From: Bacteroidales bacterium
GTDB taxonomy: Bacteria; Bacteroidota; Bacteroidia; Bacteroidales; JAAUTT01
Assembly: GCA_025350365.1 (NCBI GenBank)
Contig: JANXXY010000057.1
Coordinates: 1-6,780, forward strand
Length of the DNA stretch: 6,780 bases
Direction of reading: 5' to 3'
Shown: positions 6,668 to 6,780 of the stretch, one piece after another
How the letters are laid out: each line of letters starts with the position of its first letter
Position numbering within the stretch: position 1 is the stretch's first letter
Notes under the pieces: generated by a model
Database searches by the model: none
Seen by the model: the letters and a program-made list of their open reading frames with translations, nothing else
Told to the model about the DNA's origin: nothing
Made by a program: the position numbers and the translations under genes

Positions 6668-6780
6668 TTAAACTGCGACCGTTTCAAAAATGAGTTGTAA
6701 ATTTGTGAAAGGAAAATGGGTTTCAGTTTGGTTTAAAAATGCGCATAATTCTTTCACGGCTTCGTTAGCCCTTGGTGTGG
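6668..6780 (-). CDS. C-terminal end of a possible transposase (5' part outside window)
   Basis: Read on the minus strand from the right edge, one frame is open for 36 complete codons and ends in TAA at 6670-6668; the other two hold early stops. The peptide contains NEAVKELCAFLNQTETHFP followed by FTNLQLIFE. The pattern LC-x2-LN-x-TET-x-(F/Y)P-x-T-(N/D)-L resembles, from memory, the C-terminal tail of a group of putative transposases found in Bacteroidota and other phyla. Only the tail is visible, so no catalytic residue can be checked and no inverted repeat was found. The frame itself is likely real, given how well the motif reads; the transposase label is tentative. Confidence 0.45.
   Translation of the reverse strand, partial: TPRANEAVKELCAFLNQTETHFPFTNLQLIFETVAV

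Noticed and set aside
1..6780. CRISPR array, tRNA or rRNA genes, toxin-antitoxin or phage defence module
   Set aside because: No regularly spaced repeats, tRNA cloverleaf or rRNA sequence was seen, and the identified genes are mostly conserved core genes of the phylum.

Overview
The window comes from a member of the Bacteroidota (Bacteroidetes), most likely a marine or anaerobic Bacteroidales/Marinilabiliales-like or related lineage; the exact genus cannot be read from the sequence. The support is gene content: a GldH lipoprotein directly behind a PSP1-domain gene, a PorW/SprE-type type IX secretion lipoprotein, and a TrmB - alkyltransferase-like - Mrp - Nfu row of the kind common in this phylum. 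The DNA is AT-rich, two of the genes start with GTG, and leaders are A-rich with little Shine-Dalgarno sequence, which also fits.

Layout. Positions 1-3516 hold six tightly packed plus-strand genes: the 3' part of a PSP1/RicT-like gene, gldH (17 nt overlap), trmB, an alkyltransferase-like DNA-binding protein (overlaps trmB), mrp (51 nt gap) and a stand-alone Nfu domain gene (13 nt gap). The themes are Fe-S biology (cysteine-rich PSP1, Mrp, Nfu), tRNA modification and DNA-damage recognition, with one cell-envelope lipoprotein. A 211-nt gap (3517-3727) follows, holding two copies of a small palindromic repeat, a clear intrinsic terminator and a candidate promoter. Positions 3728-6376 encode one large TPR lipoprotein, PorW/SprE, which links parts of the type IX secretion machine.

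The right end (6377-6780) differs. Two minus-strand reading frames converge on porW: a small hypothetical gene and, at the very edge, the last 36 codons of a protein that resembles the C-terminus of some putative transposases. This may be the border of an accessory or mobile segment.

No new multi-gene system is visible. The points most worth checking are the paired CGTCCC palindromes, the Mrp that lacks the usual CxxC Fe-S motif while sitting beside a CxxC-bearing Nfu, the alanine-type alkyltransferase-like protein, and the transposase-like tail plus small gene at the right edge.
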